A stretch of DNA of 64,000 bases, taken from contig CM067370.1 of assembly GCA_034401795.1 (NCBI GenBank), positions 66,523,188-66,587,187 of the forward strand. The letters run 5' to 3'. Of the stretch, positions 48,101 through 57,529 are shown one piece after another. The translations under genes were made by a program, and so were the position numbers. This DNA comes from Chaetoderma sp. LZ-2023a. Its lineage: Eukaryota; Mollusca; Caudofoveata; Chaetodermatida; Chaetodermatidae. The stretch's first letter is position 1, and every line of letters starts with the position of its first letter. Below the pieces are notes generated by a model, which saw only the letters and a program-made list of their open reading frames with translations, did no database searches and was not told the origin of the DNA.

Positions 48101-51100
48101 CAAATCCTGAGGGCGACCCCTGGGACGTACTAGGTCTTGCCGTCATCGAAATATCCGGCATGCCGGAATCTTCCATTAGCAGCAGATCTTCCTCCTCTAT
48201 CGTCGGCTCTTGAGCCAAGGACAGAGAAGGGGCAGGTGCATGACCCTCAGCAGAACTAGCCGGACCACCTAATGGTTGTCCTGCACCAGCTTGCCTCACC
48301 GGGACCGTGGACTGCAACGAGTCAAACATCGCCTTGAACTGGGCCGCCCATACGCCCAGCGCTGAATCCATTCATTCATTCAGACGACCTTCAAGTCCCA
48401 TAAGAGACGCCTGCTGCAACTTCGCTGCCTTGTCCTTCGCGATCCTCTCCAGCCTCACACGTCGATCCCTGTCAAACTCTGCCACCATTGCCGACGACCA
48501 CTTCACACACACATCACAAGGGCTGCCGACCTTACACTGAGCGCACGCCACACAGTGATGTCCCAAGTACTTCCGCTTCATGAACCTGTTGCACTTCTGG
48601 CACAACGTGTCCGGATTCTTAGGTTTCTGCGAACACAGAGAAAAATTAAAACGCTGCACATGACAAATGATGACGAGCAATACGCACAATCGACTTGATA
48701 GTTAGGATTTCTTAAACACATTAACTTTCTCTTAAATTAATGATAATCAAGTTCTTAGGCAGGAAATATTTGAAACTTTTTTGAGTGAAAATTTTTTAAA
48801 AACATACAACTCAGCCTTCAACTAACGTTAAATAACCAAGGCTACATCGCCGATCGCTACAAACACCCTCGACAATGAAGCGAAAGCTAATATCGGCGAT
48901 AAACAGAGTGCATAGACACACCAAGCCAAGAACGACATAATTCATGGGCGCCGCCATCTTGGCTAAGGGCGCATCCATCTTTAGAGGAACCGAGTCGCAA
49001 GAGAAAATTAACCGAGTACCCAAATTAAACTAAAAGTTAATGGGTACAGAAGCGACTCCAACAATGGCTAACATTTTAAAACAATGTGCCAATTTAAGGA
49101 AATTTCAAACAGTCATTATGGCACGAATGTATAAATTCTAGATTGATACAACCTGCCCCTGTGATGATTTTCCTAGTTCCTCCATGAAGCCACCGATATA
49201 ATTCCTTTCAACAACCGATAACTGCTTAAATTAACGAAAATTTGAGCACACTAAAATTGCGACTTGACAAAAGCGCAAAATAGACGAATCTGACTGTGAT
49301 TGGGAATTGACTCGGTACCTGCGGCTATGGTATTCCCGGACACAGTAGGGGCAGGACCAGGAGAGTGCGGAGTTTTAATTGTTTATTTTGAGCTAGACTA
49401 GATAATAGACATTATCATAATGGTACATCTGGTAAGTATTATTCGAAGTAGAAACTGGATTCCTCTATTGTTACCACAAATATACCTTATTTAGAATGAG
49501 AAATGATGGAACATGTCTGTAGAGGTGAAGAGCTTTAACCACTTCATGATTCAACTCATTCCTTGTCCAATGATTAGATGCATCAACCACGACACCCACT
49601 GAAATAACAATGAGTGTAGATGAATTAACCACAGCCACAACACCCCTCTGAAACAGCAAGTAACAATATCCACGGGAGACTTTCCATACCAATCATACCA
49701 ATAGATTTCCAAACAGAATGTACCACAGGTATACAGTTATTTTATGGAAACTCAAAGCAGGTTCATGTTGATATATATAGAACTTTGCATGCAGAACAAG
49801 ATCTGTGAAGTAAAGAAAATCTCAGATTTATCTTTTTTACAAGGAAGATGATAATTACTGTGTGAGCAACTCTATAATATATCATTTTAGATCAAGCTGG
49901 CTCAATGATATTAGAATTCACAAAAACTTGCCCGCATTAAGCAGTACTATCCAGCTGTCTTTGATCGACATATGGCTTCCCAAGCAGAATTTTGAGGTTT
50001 TCTTTATCTTACTTCAGGAGAATACTTATCATGTGGACTACCCTTTAATATATGGAAAATTTGCAAGAGAATTTGGTGGGTAGGTAGTATTGATATAAGT
50101 TGCTTCTCTTAGAGAGGAAATCTGCAATGGTTGGTATGTCGAAACGGACAATGAAATCATGCCTACTCTAAGCGGCTTGGCGTCAACAGTGCCATATCCA
50201 CATAGTAGTGATCTACCTGGCCTATCAGCTTCCCAGGAACCCGTCGGCAGTACTGTTGAGGTGGAAAATGAGGCACGGCTCCTCCTGCCCTTCCAGGTAG
50301 TCACAGCGAAGAATTGGTCTGATCTGCTACACAGGTTGTATGCCTATTGTTTCCAGTGCTAGGTGCGGATAACTATATAGCACTGTGAGATGTCCAATTA
50401 TTTTTGGAACAGCCATAATATCCATCATAAAGAGTCCATGTGCTGGACTGACTACCACAATAGCTGGACTGGACATCCATTGGTGCTACTATCGGCCACC
50501 GAGCATGTGTATCCAAACACTTGGCAACATTAGGCCCTTCCATTAGCAGTCTCCTCTTGTTCTGTCAGAATGAATTTTACCGAGGACATCAACCCCATCA
50601 GAGTGAGAGAAGCAACCTGGCAGGGAAAGGCATTAGTTACAGGGTCCTAACTGGCCGACAGGTAACAAGCCAACCTCAAAGCAAGTATTTCAGGATAATT
50701 TGTAAACAAACTAACTGCCCAGGGAGGCTACATATAAGCAAGCGGCCACAAAAGCACTAGCATCCAGGACACGATCAAACCCTGATACCGGTACGTGTAC
50801 TTAATTTCTCTAGCATTAAAAGTTGATAATTGTTTTTTTAAATCAATCAAAGGATATGAGCAGTATCTTATGGAAAACAAATACACTGAATATTTTATTA
50901 TTGGTTATAATGGGAAAATTAATATTTGACCTACCATACATTTTCGGGAAACTAAGTTAAACTAACTTACTTTGTATAGGTGGTAATGTGGGTACAAATG
51001 TACTGCTACACCAAGTTTAGCACCAATTCCTAAATTAAAGGCCATAACTCTGTATTCTTACCAAGTTTAGGATTAATTCATTGATTAATAGCAGAATATG

Positions 51101-54100
51101 TATTCCTACTCACCAATATCAGCTTCAGAGATGCTTTCTAAGGGGTCTCTAAGCAGACTCTTCTCCAAATTATGCCTGAAATATAAAGACAGCAATGAGA
51201 CTCATTGAAACAAACACAATTGCTATCAATTGGCAGACAAACATAAGTTATTATAAGTTATCGCTAATGAATAAATGTTCAATGATCAAGGCTTTTGTTT
51301 CCAGAATTTACAAGAGCTTAAGGGCCCCAAACCCTTAATAGGTTTCAGTCAAGGTGCTGTAAATGTAGCCAAGCAGAATTTCAAGCATATTTACGTAAAC
51401 CATAAATGTAGACAAGCAGAATTTCAGGCATATTTTTGTATGACAATATGAAAGAAAGCAAATGTTCAGACTCAAGAACAAATTAGCCTAGGACAGATAC
51501 TGTTCTGATAACCACCACTGAAGGTGGAATATCAATGGTTCTTTTACTGGAATTCTCAGAGATAACTGATCCGTTTTCTGAGACCAGAATGACATTAGAT
51601 ACATCTGAATCGGCCTGCGCCTGAGTGCCGCATAAGGAACCACTTTCTCTAGAGATACTAATAAACCCAGTATTCTGAGAAATTGGCGCGCCATCAGAAA
51701 GGCTCCTAGAGAAACTTACTCCAGTACCACAATCAAACTCTTGACTCTGCTCTCCACCGGAAAAGCTACGCTGTCCCCGAGATTGAAAAAAATTCCCAGA
51801 TAAACAAACTCCTGGGATGGAGTCAATTCTGATTTCTCTAGATTCACAATCTGTCCTAGGTCCTTTAGTAAGGCTAGGACTACCTGAAGATTGTCGCGCA
51901 GAGTGATGGATTCCCCGCCTTCAGCAGCCAGTTGTCTATGTAACTGTGAACAGCTATGTTTCTCCTGCGAAGATAAGAAGTCATGGCGAGAACCACTTTG
52001 GTGAAGACCCTCGGGGCTGTGGTCAGACCGAACTGAAGCACATTGAATTCCCAAACATTGTCTTGAAATGCAAAGCGAAGGTATTTCTGAAAAGGAATTG
52101 ACATTTGAATATGAAAATATGCATCCTTCAGATCTATCGATAGTGCCCAGATGCCTTTTCTCATCCCCGCCATCACCGCTGCTACAGTCTCCATCTGAAA
52201 CTTTGGAGAAAGAATAAATTTGTTCAACGGTTTGAGATTGAGAATTGGTCTCCATCCTCCGGTACGTTTCGGATAGATCGAATAGAAGCCTAGGGAGGAC
52301 TGATTGCGGACTAGATGAATCGCGTTCTTCTGCTGAAGATCTTTGATTTCTGAGCAAATGGCATTTAGACGATCGGTTTCCCTTGGAACGGGAGTCCAAA
52401 CTGGAGTCGATGTTAACGGAACTAACGATTGATGGATGAGCCAGTCCAGTTCGTAGCCGTTTCTTAACCACTGACAGACTAAACAATCTTGCACGACCAG
52501 CTCCCATTGGCTTGAGAACAGTTGAAGTCTGCCTCCGACGGTAGGAATCTGCACACAGCTGGCGGTCGATATTGCACAATTCGCTTGGGTGAAGATTCTC
52601 AACCCCCTTCATTCCTGACGTCACTGGAACGGATCCCACCGGAAACCCGCCAGGACCGTCATCCACGGCCGCCCCGCGGTTTCTTGGAATATGACGGTCC
52701 GCGACCGCTGCCATGTCTATCCTTACGACAACCGCTGCGACCCGAACCGCCACCCTTCCGATCCTCCTCATACGGCCTCTTATTAGAGGACTTGTATGAG
52801 GATGAAAGGCCAGGTCCCTGTGATCCGGATGCCCGATGGGCATTACGGCCAGATGGATGGAAGGGCGATCTCTGGCGCTGCCTCTGTTGCTCTTGCCGAT
52901 GCTGCTTATAGGACTGCTGCTGCCGAGTCCTCTTCGTCGACTTCCATGACTTGCCGACTACTTCCTGCTCTGCGACCATTGACGTGACCTTGGATAAGGC
53001 TTGTCGTGCCAAGCTGCCGAACAAGCCTGGGCCAATGAAAGGCACAGAAGATAACGCAGCCCTCATCTCAGGTCCTGGTTCTACACAATCGAGAACCATT
53101 CTAATCTGCTCCACCAATGATCTGGTGATCACCCTGGCCAGGCAATCTTGGGACAAGCGCATGGTGTCCCGGGCAACTCCGGGAGCAGCCTCTGGCACTC
53201 CCCCCACACAGGTCAGCATACCCTGCAGGATGGTACAGCCGTGCGAGAGTGCAGCCATAGCTGCATCGTCAATGAGCGTTAACTCATTAAACGGATCATT
53301 ATTGGCCCGGGAAACTAAGGGACGAGAATGACCCTTCGATTTACCAGCCAATGGCCTATTCAATGCCTCTCTCTCCATGATGGAAAGCCGTGGAACCCGG
53401 GCATATTGATGATAGGCCTGCTCTGGAAAGCGGACCCTACTCCTTATCCCCTTTGGGGCCTTGGGCAATGAATAATCTGGCTGAACCAGACGATACGGCG
53501 CAACTTCCAACATGTCAGAAGTCTGCGTGTCCAAGGGGAGCGTCGGCATGGCCGAAGAGCCACTTGACAGTGCTAGCCGCTCGCTCTGACATCCACTACA
53601 TCGCCGGATCGCGCTGAGATCCTTGATCCGATGCCAACCCAAGACGGTCGGACATCCAGCCAAGGACCTGCACCCATTCAGCTTCGGTGCAGAACGAGGA
53701 TTTGTCCATCAATGGACTACCATTCTCATCTTCCTTCTCACCATTAGATGAGTAGGTCACCGACGACCCATGCTGAGAACCATGGACCTAAACTTGCACG
53801 ATTGTCCGATATGGAAAATGGGGTTTTTTTTTCAGCCACGTTTTTTTACGATGTGATTTGGAAAAAATCGAAATATCGCGAAAACTTACTGTCACGCCAT
53901 ATTCTGCCTATTTGTCATGTATTTGTAGCGTAGCCGTCTATTACCGCAAGCTGTTCAATTTATTCCCAAACCAACATCTTTGCGAGAGGGGTGGGCTTAT
54001 ATTAGGAATAGGTCAAGAAAAAGTTGAAGTTCTTTCTTTAAAATTATTTTAAAAGATAGACTAATAATACGAAAATTGAACGCAATTTACCGGTACAATT

Positions 54101-57100
54101 CCTTGCCGCAGTACTGTATACCTCAAAACCATGATCGCCTGAGTGAAATTATTACCTGGGACAGCATAAATATTATATATTTCTTAATAAGAATGGTTTA
54201 TAAAATCTATATTAATCCTAAATTTGACAATAAATGGCGTCGCGAAAATATATAAATCATGTGATATTGCGTGCTCTCCTGTTTTTGGAGGCGAGAGGTG
54301 GTGCGTTCACAAATGTGACAGCTAAGTGAAATGGTATACACGCTTTAGCCAGCAAGGTGAACTATCCGAGATGTTTCTGAAGGCTAACTATTATTCGTAA
54401 AATATATAAATCACGCGATTTTGTTCGCTCTCTTGCTTTTGGAGGCGAGAGGTGGTGCGTTCACAAATGTGATAGCTAAATGAGATGGTATACACGCCTT
54501 AGCCTGCAAGGTGAATTATCCGAGATGTTTCTGAAGGCTAAGTATTATTAGTAAACGGGTACTCGGTAAATGCGGATCAGATCTAAACATTAGATATCTA
54601 TGACTCTAATATCACGTGATTTGTTAATTTTCACAGACGATATGAAATGTCAAATTTTTTGATTAATTTTGATCTAATAAACGATGGTTATAACAGAGTA
54701 CGCAATATTTGGGTTGTCCAATGTAATAATTTCACTCCCGCAATGATGGACAAGGTATACATTAAGCCACGGTGTAAGGCATCAAAGATTTACACCAGGA
54801 AATTTCCTATTTTCGTGTTATTAACGATCATTCTTTAAGCATCTTGGCGACGGTATTTAATGTTTTTGTTGAAATTTACCAATTAGAAGTCATACTCGGT
54901 TAAAACTGATATGAACTCTCATAGGGAAGCCGACATGTCTACATAAGCCACACCATGCAGTCCAACTCAACCGAAGACCAATTCGCACCGTGAATTCATG
55001 CCATAAAATAAGCTATACGATATATCGTGATTTTCTCACCACGATACATCGCGACACCTCCTAAAACAATATCGTGCAAGCCTACATGGACCCCACTCCT
55101 TCCAACATGAAGTGAGTCCATAGCCCGACTACTTGCGGCACCAGAACCCAGCGAATCGCTGGACATGGATTCACCACAGTCCATTGACTCCAGCACGGGA
55201 GCCGGGACTACAGCCGCTTTTACCACGGCAGACAACGGAACTCCAAGAGGAGCCGCACCTACCGCCGCCGGGATGCTGACAGGAACCGAATAACACGGCT
55301 CCACCGACAACGCGGATTGAGCGAAGTCCGGGTGAAATATGCCCGACGGAACGTCGACATCACCACCCGGCTGGCAGACCCATACAAAACCCGAGGGAGA
55401 CCCTTGGGACGTACTCGGTTCTACCACTAATGAAGGATTCAGCATGCCAGAATCTTCCATAAGCAGATCTTCCTCCTCCGCCGTCGGCTCTTGAGCCCAG
55501 ACCGGAGGAAGGACAGGTGCTTGTCCCTCCACAGAACTGGCCGGACCACCAATAGGTTGCCCTGCACCAGCATGCATCGCCGGAACCGTGGACTGAAAAG
55601 ACTCAAACATCGCCTTGAACTGGGCCGCCCATACACCCAATGCTGAGTCCATACGCTCGTTCAGACGCTCTTCAAGACCTTTTACTGACGCCTGATCCAG
55701 CGTGGCCGCCTTATCCCTCGCAATCCTCTCCAAACGCGCACATCGATCACGATTGAACTCTGCCACCAACTCCGATGACCACTTCGCACACACATCACAA
55801 GGACTTACACCCTTGCACTTCGCGCAAGCCACACATTGATGACCCGAGTACTTGTGCTTCATGAACCGATTACACTTCTGACACAGCGTGTCCTGGTTTT
55901 TGGCTTTCTACGAACACAGAGTAAGAATTAAAATGCTGCACATGACATACAATGATGAGCAACACGCATAATTGACTTGATTGTAACTTAGAATTACTTA
56001 GAAACATTAACTTTCTCTAGATTAATGATAATCAAATCTTCAGGCAGGAAATATTTGAAACTTTTTTGAGTGAAAATTTTATTGGTAATTAACTAACGTT
56101 AAAATAGCCAAGAAATAAACACCGATCGCTACAAACACCCTCGTCAATGAAGCGAGAGCTAAAGATCGGCATAAAACAGAATGCATAGACACGCCAAGCC
56201 AAAACAAAACGTTAATCATAGGCGCCGCTATCTTGGCTAAGGGCGCATCCATCTTGGAAGGAACCGAGTCGCAAGAAAAATTAACCGGGTACCCGGATAA
56301 GATTAAACAGTTAACGAGTACTGGAGCGACCCCAACAATGGCTACCATTTTAGAAAAATGTGCCAATTTAATAAATTTTAAATCAGTCATTACGGCACGA
56401 ATATATAAATTCTAGATTGATACAACCTGCCCCTGTGATGACGTTCCCTTTCCTTCCATGAAGCCAGTGATGATTAACCAAAAGTAATCCTTAAACCGCT
56501 AAAAGTGCACTAAATTTGAGCTAAAAACACACGCGACTTTGAAAGTCAGCAAAATAGACGAATCTGACTGTGATTTGGAATTGACTCGGTACCTGGGGCT
56601 ATGGTAATTCCCTGGGCAGGACCAGGAGAGTGCGGAGTTTTAATTGTTTATTTTGAGCTAGACTAGATAATAGACATTATCATAATAGTACATCTGGTAA
56701 GTATTATTCGAAGTAGAGGTTTTATATGTATGCAAATGGGTAATATTTCGAGCAACTTTTCACAAAGAAATAATCAACCTTATTTCGAACAAACTGGATA
56801 GACTCTATCATTTTGTGGACTAATATTTTATAGTTTTAACATGTTGAGTGCTGAAAAACACATTCACTATGGCCTGGTTAGTGTAAAATTAATTCACAAA
56901 CTGATACTATTTTCACAAGGTATCCCAAATAGTTTCACGAGATGTCTTTTTATTGCTTCCAGCTCCTTGTCAAATTTCATGTGTGGTAGGCAAATATTAT
57001 TTATTTATTGTTACCTGTTTTGACGGTTAAAAAAATAACATCTTATGAATTTTTTCAGACTGTGAATGTATGCTATACACCTGAATAAGACTTCCTGTGC

Positions 57101-57398
57101 AGATTTTTTTCACATTTTTGCCTATATACTAACTATTAGGCACATAATATACACTCAGATAAGGTATCATAGCCAAACACGAACGTTCAACCATTTTAAG
57201 AAGCATTATCCCAGCCCATCCAAACCAAACAAGTACAAATAATCTCCATGATAAATAGTAAGAGACTACCTGTCCTTCATGATCACTATTTGAGGCAAAA
57301 CTCACTGGTTACTTAACGATGCATTTTAGTGTATACGCTAAATAAACTCACTGTCGACCTTTTCTTGCTGTGATGATTCCTGGGGTGTCCAAGAATAC
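28030..57398 (-). CDS. ERAL1: ERAL1: mitochondrial Era-like GTPase / 12S rRNA chaperone (seven exons, 5' part missing)
   Basis: Known role: Era-family GTPase of the mitochondrial matrix that binds the 3' end of small-subunit rRNA and is needed for small ribosomal subunit assembly. Seen here: exons at 57352-57398, 51114-51175, 49486-49598, 37217-38005, 31977-32126, 30899-30979 and 28030-28164, all with AG/GT boundaries and matching phase. They give about 458 residues containing FLDTPGI (G3), NHWTRNEL, NKVD (G4, across an exon junction), VSALNGDG (G5), LPQEIPYN, and the KH-domain loop IGPGG near the C-terminus. The P-loop exon(s) and mitochondrial targeting sequence were not found in 57400-64000. 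The exon at 37217-38005 carries a long extra segment absent from vertebrate ERAL1. Introns are packed with mobile elements. Identification rests on remembered family sequence, not a search. Confidence 0.92.
28327..29623. mobile_element. Non-autonomous hAT element, copy 1
   Basis: 1297 bp with ends TAGGCTTGCACGAT and, inverted, TAGGCTTGCACGATAT. The flanking 8-mers GTGTAGGG and GTGTACGG match at 7 of 8, as expected for a hAT target duplication. The interior carries a tandem pair of about 135 bp (from AATCACGTGATATTGC and again near 28930) also present in copy 2. No transposase is encoded. It lies in the last ERAL1 intron. Confidence 0.85.
30659..30869. mobile_element. Foldback MITE, family A
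   Basis: Runs from TTGACCCTTTCA to GGTCAAAGGATTAA. The inner arms read CTGAATATTTTGAAATTAAT and its complement AATTTCAAAATATTCAACAG around a short loop (AGGCGTTGATGCC). It is immediately downstream of the 30899-30979 ERAL1 exon, in the last intron. Confidence 0.7.
30899..30979 (-). CDS. ERAL1: ERAL1 exon: KH domain start
   Basis: 81 nt (27 codons) between GTCTAG and GTAACA. Encodes DVVYWEVDETGVLHMVINIL and CSNTRHQ, the strand pair opening the KH domain. It is the least conserved of the exons but fits in place, size and phase. Confidence 0.8.
31736..31914. mobile_element. Foldback MITE, family A
   Basis: TTAACCCTTTTACCGATGAAT at the left and TTTGTCGGTGAAAGGGGTAA at the right are inverted copies; the core arms are those of family A. 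It ends 62 bp from an ERAL1 exon. Confidence 0.72.
31977..32126 (-). CDS. ERAL1: ERAL1 exon linking G-domain and KH domain
   Basis: 150 nt (50 codons) between ATTTCAG and GTTAGT. Encodes NYLFECAKPGDWIYHSSLVT and LMDVLPQEIPYNIDL; the LPQEIPYN block is a hallmark of Era proteins just before the KH domain. Confidence 0.92.
32280..33010. repeat. Dispersed degenerate repeat (same family as 22950-25830)
   Basis: Shares with 23810-24560 the lead-in around GGTTGCA-TG-AACCATGAAGC, the GGGCCTGTAATGCTAACCTGG block and the CCAATCAAAATTCTGTATAC / AAATC-GTCAAGCGGTTAATGA phrases. Non-coding and intronic. Confidence 0.65.
33556..33659. mobile_element. Foldback MITE core, family A
   Basis: Inverted arms CTGTTAAATATTTTGAAACT and AGTTTCAAAATATTCAACAG around GTTGCTGTTGTAGCAAC. 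Outer termini are not clear. Confidence 0.6.
33992..34426. mobile_element. Nested TTAA MITEs, composite copy 2
   Basis: TTAACCCCTCTTGTGTCACC at the left aligns with composite copy 1. The inner family B start TTAACCCTTTCATTTG is at 34048 and its stem at 34275-34330 (GGAATGACTGGCTCGG). The right end AGTTGACACA matches copy 1 and then decays. The same nesting order as 26481-26905. Confidence 0.6.
34499..34707. mobile_element. Foldback MITE, family A
   Basis: AAACCCTTTTTCCGCTGAATT at the left mirrors TTTGTCGATGAAATGGTTAA at the right; core arms TTGAATATTTTGAAATTATT and AATTTCACAACATTCAACAG. Confidence 0.65.
34710..35810. other. Stretch without a recognised gene; Ser/Lys-rich decayed frame
   Basis: Between 34915 and 35100 the plus strand reads NSSPSSSKDLPPSYSKYSSP then EKLKAKKAKKREKKRTP with stops between, resembling a decayed Ser-rich/Lys-rich reading frame. 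No family is recognised. The remainder shows nothing. Confidence 0.3.
35817..36890. repeat. Tandem duplication of about 520 bp with poly-C and (CA)n
   Basis: Two copies starting at GATGGACGCAATCATCATAC (35817 and 36339) share the order: poly-C blocks, CATGTGAC.GCATGCA, GTATGAGGAGCAACAGA, ACATGAGACAAAATCGAGAG, a CA run, and GAATTAAATGTGCATTGAAA. The second has a short and the first a long (CA)n at 36138-36198. Non-coding. Confidence 0.8.
37217..38005 (-). CDS. ERAL1: ERAL1 large exon: G4-G5 with long insertion
   Basis: 789 nt (263 codons, fully open) between TTTACAG and GTAAGA. Starts VDVVKDKSYLLTVTKSLT and ends with GWENFARVFMVSALNGDG and IDLVR, both conserved in ERAL1. Between them lie over 200 residues rich in Ser, Asn, Asp and His with a basic KKKKRP patch and Lys/Glu-rich start, where vertebrate proteins have only a few dozen. 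No internal intron with convincing sites is needed to keep the frame open. Confidence 0.88.
38307..38390. mobile_element. hAT terminal fragment
   Basis: TAGCTTGCACGATTATTTAG followed by an AATCGCAATTATTTTGAAT foldback resembles the ends of the 1.3-kb hAT elements; the rest is missing. Confidence 0.45.
39150..39830. repeat. Degenerate tandem repeat with TGACCTTGTGACC motif
   Basis: Four diverged units with CTTGTGAC-GCAATGTCATCATG, CATAGGCAACC and GTTTAGT--CAATAGG-TNAACCAA. The same family occurs at 57530-58450. Intronic. Confidence 0.7.
39860..40080. mobile_element. Family B foldback MITE, remnant
   Basis: Contains CTCTTGGCCTGCACATGGACA and TTCTCAAAAATAATCTCTTGG, the outer arms of family B, plus TTAGTCATTA phrases. 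The central stem is mostly lost. A further remnant lies near 39045-39115. Confidence 0.45.
40480..42620. repeat. Satellite array, unit about 150 bp, around 13 units
   Basis: Units start at about 40496, 40649, 40788, 40940, then 41419, 41558, 41701, 41851, 42002, 42157, 42306, 42457 and 42606 (partial). Spacing is 139-155. Each has AACCAATTTTCAAGATGGC, a short spacer, GCCATCTTGGATTTCGGATC, CCTAGTCCAACCACCCTATG, and GATAAACGGTAACGGAGTTA. The array is broken at 40985-41340 by unrelated sequence. It lies in the largest ERAL1 intron. Confidence 0.9.
40985..41340. other. Insertion within the satellite array
   Basis: About 350 bp unlike the satellite. It contains TTCCCAGGATGCATCGCGC at 41026-41044, close to the ZNF143/Staf recognition consensus. 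No terminal repeats or coding region were recognised. Confidence 0.45.
43641..44900 (-). other. DIRS tyrosine recombinase region
   Basis: The C-terminal third of the element. Visible motifs typical of DIRS recombinases: SARRRSEIHAL (first Arg box), HQVRALAASSA (HxxR box) and QWHAESSFTDFYLRD (final Trp/Tyr box). It would carry out integration of a circular DNA intermediate. Part of the fossil element at 42999-49447. Confidence 0.85.
44939..46852 (-). other. DIRS reverse transcriptase / RNase H region
   Basis: RT motifs visible: GGWRPILNLKPLN, VSIDLKDAYFHIPM, LPFGLTTAPKVF and YIDDWLL (catalytic DD). RNase H follows with FTDASLTGLGAVL, INVLELVAL, RTDNSTVVSYLN and NILADALSR. Order and motifs are those of DIRS/Ngaro polymerases. 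Part of the fossil element. Confidence 0.88.
46656..48620 (-). other. DIRS gag-like region
   Basis: A Cys/His cluster near the start (CQKCNRFMKRKYLGHHC, then CDVC) followed by an acidic and Pro-rich middle and a Gly/Arg/Ser-rich C-terminus (RKGGGSGRGGYRKDS). Gag-like by position and composition; no known domain beyond the cluster was recognised. Part of the fossil element. Confidence 0.7.
49486..49598 (-). CDS. ERAL1: ERAL1 exon: central G-domain
   Basis: 113 nt between ATTTCAG and GTATAT. Encodes VVVDASNHWTRNEL and LYRHVPSFLILNK; the final NK joins VD of the next exon to form the G4 motif NKVD. The end of a DIRS element lies only 38 bp past the donor side. Confidence 0.9.
49599..51113. other. 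ERAL1 intron, no other gene seen
   Basis: About 1.5 kb between two ERAL1 exons. No repeat family seen elsewhere in the window was recognised in it. Confidence 0.4.
51114..51175 (-). CDS. ERAL1: ERAL1 exon: switch region
   Basis: 62 nt between ATTTCAG and GTGAGT. Completes a Gln codon, then HNLEKSLLRDPLESISEADI; vertebrate ERAL1 has the similar HHLE-S-LEDPW-S---ADL. Phase fits both neighbours. Confidence 0.88.
51490..56716 (-). mobile_element. DIRS-like element, second copy, broken
   Basis: The right end carries the same terminal sequence as the 42999-49447 element (inverted ATTATTCGAAG at about 56703-56716). Parts seen reading minus: zinc-finger-like cluster and gag-like region (52659-53780 and 55085-55900, separated by a hAT insertion), then part of the RT region (51490-52602). 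RNase H and recombinase parts were not found. In one aligned stretch of about 72 bases (52762 versus 46782) there are 5 differences. It is broken in several places. It occupies an ERAL1 intron. Confidence 0.85.
53789..55084. mobile_element. Non-autonomous hAT element, copy 2, inside the DIRS copy
   Basis: 1296 bp. Ends TAAACTTGCACGAT and, inverted, TAGGCTTGCACGATAT. A perfect 8-bp target duplication CATGGACC lies at 53781-53788 and 55085-55092. The interior aligns with 28327-29623 over its length, including the tandem pair of about 135 bp. No transposase. Confidence 0.93.
57352..57398 (-). CDS. ERAL1: ERAL1 exon with G3 motif
   Basis: 47 nt, preceded by TTTGTAG and followed by GTGAGT. Encodes VFLDTPGIITARKGR plus two bases of the next codon. 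DTPG is the G3/switch II motif of Era GTPases. Confidence 0.88.
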
Positions 57399-57529
57399 CT
57401 ACAAATGAACATTAATGAATATAACCCTGCTATATTATGAAAAAATTGAGCACATGTAGAGAACTGATGGAAGAAACAAGAATTCCGCAGATTTAAATGT
57501 CTCGCCTGTCTCCTATTTGTCACAGTGGC

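Larger units (their letters stand above)
42999..49447 (-). mobile_element. DIRS-like tyrosine-recombinase retroelement, close to whole
   Basis: A 36-bp inverted terminal sequence, starting TTCGAATAATACTTACC, lies at 42999-43034 and inverted at 49412-49447, one base different. Reading minus: gag-like region with an N-terminal zinc-finger-like Cys/His cluster (46656-48620), reverse transcriptase/RNase H frame (44939-46852) and tyrosine recombinase (43641-44900), the last in a frame that overlaps the RT frame for a long distance, as DIRS elements are known to do. Inverted instead of direct ends and the recombinase place it in DIRS. It looks close to whole, with perhaps one break. Few differences from the 51490-56716 copy suggest moderate age. 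It lies in an ERAL1 intron, same orientation as the gene. Confidence 0.88.

Noticed and set aside
46951-48540. Plus-strand open frames of 60-117 codons
   Set aside because: Antisense shadows of the DIRS gag-like region, which is GC-rich and so has few stops.
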